From NCBI GenBank assembly GCA_947626085.1, contig CANQQU010000013.1:1-36502 (forward strand): a stretch of DNA of 36,502 nucleotides, in the 5' to 3' direction. Each line of letters begins with the position of its first letter. The stretch's first letter is position 1. A model generated the notes under the pieces. That model worked only from the letters and a program-made list of their open reading frames with translations, ran no database searches and had not been told where the DNA came from. This document shows, piece by piece, positions 31,612 through 36,502 of the stretch. Origin of the DNA: an uncultured Oscillospiraceae bacterium (GTDB lineage Bacteria > Bacillota > Clostridia > Oscillospirales > Oscillospiraceae). Made by a program: the position numbers and the translations under genes.

Positions 31612-32805
31612 TCAGCGGCGGCGGGCAAGGGGCGCGGACTGGTCCTGAATGAGCAGCAGGTCCGAAATAATGGAATTGGACACCAAAAAGCCCTCCGGCG
31701 TCAATCGCCAGCGCCCGTCTGTGGTCTTGGCCGCCAGCGCGTGGTCCCGGCAGCGGAACAGCGCCTCCTCCAGGGGATCAAAGGGCAGCAGGTACTGCTT
31801 TTCGTACTCCTCCCGCTCGATACCCACGGTAGTCCGCAGCCGGGTGATCAGGTACTCCCCCGCCCGCTCCCGGATGGGGATCTCCTGCACCTCCTCCAGC
31901 ACCGGGCCGTGGCGCTTGATCCCGTCGATATAGGCGTGGAGGTCCCGCACCACCTTGAACCGCTTCCCGGCAAAATCCGAGCTGGCGTCGGGGCCGAAGC
32001 CCAGGTACTCCCCGCCCATCCAATACTTGAGATTGTGCTTGGAGACCATGCCCTTCCGGGCAAAATTGGAGATCTCATACTGCCGGTAGCCGTGTTCCTT
32101 GAGGATATTCACGGCAGACAGGTACATATCCGCCTGGACATCGTCGTTGGGAATGTTGCAGAGGTCCTTGTAGTCGTACAGTGGAGTCCCCGGCTCCACC
32201 TTCAGCGCGTAGCAGCTCATATGCTCCGGCGCCAGGTTCAGCACATGGTTCAAGGTCTCCTGCCAGGCCGCCAGGGTCTGCCCCGGCAGACCGTACATCA
32301 GATCCAGAGACAAATTCCGATACCCGGCCCGCCGGATCCGCTGAACGGCGGTGAGGACCTGGGCATAGTTGTGGGGCCGGCCCAGGCGCCGCAGCAGCTC
32401 GTCGTTGTCGTTCTGGACCCCCAGGCTCACCCGGTTGAACCCCTCCCCCCGCAGGCGGCGGAGGAGCTTGTCGGAAATGGAGTCCGGGTTGGCCTCAAAG
32501 GTGATCTCCGCGTCCGAGTCCACGTCGAAGGCCCGGCGGGCGGCGGTGAGAATGGTCGCCATCCCGTCCGCGCCGAAATAGCTGGGGGTCCCTCCGCCAA
32601 AATACACCGTATCCACCCGATAACCCGGGGCCAGGGGCCCGGTCTCCCGGATGTGGGCGCAGATGGCGTCCACAAACCGGTCGATCAGCCGGTCGTCCTT
32701 GGTGGTCAGCGAGTAAAAATCGCAGTACTGGCACTTGCTCCGGCAAAAGGGTACATGAATATAGATGCCCAGCGGCGTTTTATCTCTTCTTCCCAAAATG
32801 GGCAT
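31612..32805 (-). CDS. hemW: HemW radical SAM heme chaperone (coproporphyrinogen oxidase-like)
   Basis: The 397-residue protein has the radical SAM motif C21-X3-C25-X2-C28 (CRSKCQYCDF), GGGTPS near residue 70, EANPDS, and the HNLKYW motif that marks HemW and has been linked to heme binding, followed by a HemN-type C-terminal domain. HemW is a heme-transfer protein rather than a true HemN enzyme. It lies 10 bp after lepA, the conserved arrangement in Bacillota. In B. subtilis the unit continues into hrcA-grpE-dnaK; here transcription ends and a converging DUF2461 gene follows, so hrcA is elsewhere. Confidence 0.95.
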   Translation of the reverse strand: MPILGRRDKTPLGIYIHVPFCRSKCQYCDFYSLTTKDDRLIDRFVDAICAHIRETGPLAPGYRVDTVYFGGGTPSYFGADGMATILTAARRAFDVDSDAEITFEANPDSISDKLLRRLRGEGFNRVSLGVQNDNDELLRRLGRPHNYAQVLTAVQRIRRAGYRNLSLDLMYGLPGQTLAAWQETLNHVLNLAPEHMSCYALKVEPGTPLYDYKDLCNIPNDDVQADMYLSAVNILKEHGYRQYEISNFARKGMVSKHNLKYWMGGEYLGFGPDASSDFAGKRFKVVRDLHAYIDGIKRHGPVLEEVQEIPIRERAGEYLITRLRTTVGIEREEYEKQYLLPFDPLEEALFRCRDHALAAKTTDGRWRLTPEGFLVSNSIISDLLLIQDQSAPLARRR

Positions 32806-32815
32806 AGGCTCCTCC

Positions 32816-34624
<1,809 letters not shown>

Positions 34625-34662
34625 AAACATCCCTCGCTGGTATGCTTTTATCTTCTGGGCAT

Positions 34663-34691
34663 ATTATACCGAATTTTGCCGGAAAAGTAAA
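34663..34691 (-). promoter_or_regulatory. Probable sigma-A promoter of lepA-hemW
   Basis: On the minus strand TTTACT (34686-34691) and TATAAT (34663-34668) have a 17-bp spacer, 38 bp before the lepA start. Confidence 0.7.
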
Positions 34692-34784
34692 CCGTATGTT
34701 TTGCCTTTTCTCCGGGCAAACTGTGAAACAGGGCGACAAAAAACGCCCAAAGCCGCAAAAATGAGAAAATTCTCCGGAAAGCCC

Positions 34785-34813
34785 TTGCCGAATTGGGGAA
34801 AAAGGGATATAGT
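34785..34813 (+). promoter_or_regulatory. Sigma-A promoter of rpoD
   Basis: TTGCCG (34785-34790), 17-bp spacer, TATAGT (34808-34813), 44 bp before the rpoD ATG. It implies autoregulated sigma-A transcription. Confidence 0.75.
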
Positions 34814-34857
34814 CATATCGAAATTCATCTGCGTATTTTCTTGAGAGGAAAAATGGT

Positions 34858-36012
34858 ATGAGCACACAAAAAAAATCCGGCAAACCCATGGACGACAATT
34901 TCATCGCCCTTCAGAATCTCATTGCCCAGGGCCGGCGGGACGGCATGATCCGTGCCTCGGAGCTGAACGCCCAGCTGGAAAAAATGGACTTGAGTCCTGA
35001 GAAGCTGGAGGAGATCTATGACCGGTTCGAGGCCATGAACATCCAGATCATCAGCGCCGACCTGGACTTAGAGCTTGGCTCCGACGTGGACATGGGGATG
35101 GAGGACGCCCTGATCGACGATCTGGATATGACCACCGGCGACGATGAGGAGCTGGTGGACCCGGTGGATCTGGCGGCGGAGTACAATCTGGACGACCCCG
35201 TGCGGATGTACCTGAAGGAGATCGGGCAGATCCCCCTGCTCTCGGCGGAGGAAGAGGTGGATCTGGCCAAGCGGGTCACGGAAGGGGACCAGGAGGCCAA
35301 AAACAAGCTCACCGAAGCCAACCTCCGGCTGGTGGTCTCCATTGCCAAAAAGTACTCCGGGCGGGGCCTGCACATCCTGGATCTGATCCAGGAGGGCAAC
35401 ACCGGCCTCATCCGGGCGGTAGACAAATTCGACTGGACAAAGGGAAACAAATTCTCTACATATGCCACCTGGTGGATCCGGCAGGCCATCACCCGGGCCA
35501 TTGCCGACCAGGCCCGGACCATCCGGGTGCCGGTGCATATGGTAGAGGTCATCAACAAGGCCACCCGGTGCAACCGGAAGCTGGTGCAGGAGCTGGGCCG
35601 GGAGCCCACCATGGAGGAGATCGCCGACGAGCTGGGGCTGCCGGTGGAAAAGATCATCGAGGCCAACCGGACGGCGGCGGACACCCTGAGCCTGGACACC
35701 CCCGTGGGCGACGAGGAGGACACCTCCATCGGCTCCTTCGTGGAGGACGACCGCACCCCCGGCCCCGCCGACGCCACCTCCAACGCCCTGCTGGCGGAGG
35801 CCCTGAAGGAAATTCTGGACACCCTGACCGAGCGGGAAGCGGATGTGCTGCGGATGCGCTTCGGCATGTACGACGGGCGCACCCACACCCTGGAAGAGGT
35901 GGGGCAGATCTTCGGGGTCACCCGGGAGCGGATCCGCCAGATCGAGAACAAGGCCATCCGAAAGCTCCGCCACCCCAGCCGCGCCAAAAAGATCAAGGAT
36001 TTTTACTGCTGA
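34858..36012 (+). CDS. rpoD: RNA polymerase primary sigma factor RpoD/SigA
   Basis: The 384-residue protein has a short sigma 1.1 region (about 12-80) and an acidic linker, then region 1.2 ([16 protein letters not shown]), region 2 with [17 protein letters not shown] (the -10 melting/recognition helix) and RTIRVPVHM, region 3, and region 4.2 with [20 protein letters not shown] (the -35 recognition helix). Length and layout match Bacillota SigA (about 370 residues). It directs the consensus promoters seen in this window. Ribosome site AGAGG precedes the ATG. It stands alone with its own promoter and terminator; dnaG, its usual upstream partner, is absent here. Confidence 0.97.
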   Translation: MSTQKKSGKPMDDNFIALQNLIAQGRRDGMIRASELNAQLEKMDLSPEKLEEIYDRFEAMNIQIISADLDLELGSDVDMGMEDALIDDLDMTTGDDEELVDPVDLAAEYNLDDPVRMYLKEIGQIPLLSAEEEVDLAKRVTEGDQEAKNKLTEANLRLVVSIAKKYSGRGLHILDLIQEGNTGLIRAVDKFDWTKGNKFSTYATWWIRQAITRAIADQARTIRVPVHMVEVINKATRCNRKLVQELGREPTMEEIADELGLPVEKIIEANRTAADTLSLDTPVGDEEDTSIGSFVEDDRTPGPADATSNALLAEALKEILDTLTEREADVLRMRFGMYDGRTHTLEEVGQIFGVTRERIRQIENKAIRKLRHPSRAKKIKDFYC

Positions 36013-36021
36013 TAAGGTTTC

Positions 36022-36053
36022 CCGGCCGCTTCCCAAGCGGCCGGCCCGTTTTT
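36022..36053 (+). terminator. Terminator after rpoD
   Basis: A perfect 10-bp stem (CCGGCCGCTT at 36022-36031, AAGCGGCCGG at 36035-36044) with a CCC loop, followed by a T-run (36049-36053). Confidence 0.9.
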
Positions 36054-36079
36054 GATCCACCGGCATCGGTAAAAGCGCC

Positions 36080-36116
36080 GCCGGCCCCCGGAATACCCGG
36101 GGGCCGGCATTCTTTT
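36080..36116. terminator. Terminator of the converging GarR-like gene (possibly bidirectional)
   Basis: A perfect 12-bp GC stem (GCCGGCCCCCGG at 36080-36091, CCGGGGGCCGGC at 36097-36108) with a 5-base loop. ATTCTTTTA follows on the + strand, and GGCGCTTTTACC on the minus strand. It lies 6 bp from the minus-strand stop at 36117. Confidence 0.85.
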
Positions 36117-36502
36117 ACGGACTGAGCTTGGCGCCGGAGAGGGCCTCATAGTACTGCACGATGGCGCTGTGATCCAGCTGGCCCTTGCCCTGGGCATGGA
36201 GCCACTGCATCACCTCCATCGCCGAGGCGGTCATGGGCACCGGCGCGCCCACGGCGTGGGCGCAGTCCAGGACGTTATTCAGGTCCTTGATATGCAGATC
36301 GATCTTAAAGCCGGGCCGGTCGTCGCCGGAGAGCATCATGGGTGCTTTGGCGGAAAGCACCGTGGAACCGGCCAGCCCGCCCTGAATGGCCCGGAACACC
36401 AGCTCCGGCTCCACGCCGGCCATTTTCGCCAGGGTCAGGGCCTCCGCCACCGCCTGGATGTTGCAGGCCACGATGATTTGATTGGCCAGCTTGGCGGTAT
36501 TG
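36115..36502 (-). CDS. C-terminal part of a GarR/HIBADH-family dehydrogenase (2-hydroxy-3-oxopropionate reductase-like), 5' end outside the window
   Basis: The frame is open to the window edge and ends at the TAA at 36117-36115; the GTG at 36471 is an internal valine. About 129 residues remain. NTAKLANQIIVACN at the edge contains the catalytic Lys of the beta-hydroxyacid dehydrogenase family; what follows (EALTLAKMAGV, D..KDL.NVLD, A..GAPVPMTA) is the helical C-terminal domain. KDLNNVLDCAHAVGAPVPMTA is more like tartronate-semialdehyde reductase (GarR/GlxR) than 3-hydroxyisobutyrate dehydrogenase. It would reduce a semialdehyde with NAD(P)H in the cytosol. The Rossmann domain lies outside, so cofactor preference cannot be judged. 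Confidence 0.85.
   Translation of the reverse strand, partial: NTAKLANQIIVACNIQAVAEALTLAKMAGVEPELVFRAIQGGLAGSTVLSAKAPMMLSGDDRPGFKIDLHIKDLNNVLDCAHAVGAPVPMTASAMEVMQWLHAQGKGQLDHSAIVQYYEALSGAKLSP

Noticed and set aside
34733..34748. Small GGGCG...CGCCC hairpin in the lepA-rpoD gap
   Set aside because: Only five base pairs with an eight-base loop; too weak to call a leader RNA or riboswitch.

Overview
The window is GC-rich DNA from a low-GC-type (Bacillota) lineage that has itself become GC-rich. The evidence is class I Firmicutes-style regulation (a perfect CIRCE box), near-consensus sigma-A promoters with 17-bp spacers, strong AGGAGG ribosome sites, S-layer homology domains, lipoprotein signals and a short SigA-type RpoD. 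Together with a fructan/fucose sugar repertoire this fits a gut clostridium of the Oscillospiraceae type (Flavonifractor/Lawsonibacter-like). The genus is an inference. All positions below are gene ends read from the sequence; where a better start exists than the longest open frame, it is used and explained.

Region 1 (1-8492) is a fructan-use operon on the + strand. It holds the tail of a multi-module beta-sandwich protein, a lipoprotein GH32-like enzyme with a Listeria/Bacteroides-type repeat, a YesL/DUF624 membrane protein, a cytoplasmic GH32 beta-fructosidase, a PfkB fructokinase, and an exported GH32 levanase-like lipoprotein with a lectin-like N-terminal domain. The genes are spaced by 20-25 bp or overlap, and the unit ends in a GAAA-loop hairpin. 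Extracellular enzymes would cut fructan, a transporter presumably encoded upstream of the window would import the pieces, and the internal enzyme plus the kinase would yield fructose-6-phosphate.

Region 2 (8530-16510) holds housekeeping genes with their own promoters: tcdA, a DegV protein and an iron-sulfur-flavoprotein-like gene on +, a 21-bp-arm bidirectional terminator, htpG on - under CIRCE/HrcA control, then an ABC-F gene translationally coupled to argS on +. Region 3 (16515-21680) is cell-surface related: an MBOAT/DHHW O-acetyltransferase pair and an SLH-domain protein on -, followed by a NimA-like flavoprotein on +.

Region 4 (21690-31600) contains a 1563-residue DUF4011/helicase/nuclease/DUF3320 protein, resembling the Hhe-type antiphage protein, with a consensus promoter. 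Converging on it is a - strand operon: GH29 alpha-fucosidase, CutC, and a transglutaminase-fold protein that carries an internal duplication. A divergent DUF2461 gene follows. Region 5 (31612-36502) has the conserved lepA-hemW pair on -, rpoD divergent on +, and the C-terminal part of a GarR-like 3-hydroxyacid dehydrogenase on -.

The most noteworthy observations are: an ABC-F protein in which all three motifs of one composite ATP site are altered while the other site is intact; a transglutaminase-like protein whose second half repeats the first with the catalytic cysteine replaced by proline; an htpG gene with a perfect CIRCE operator; and an isolated Hhe-like helicase-nuclease. No tRNA, rRNA, CRISPR array or insertion sequence was recognised.
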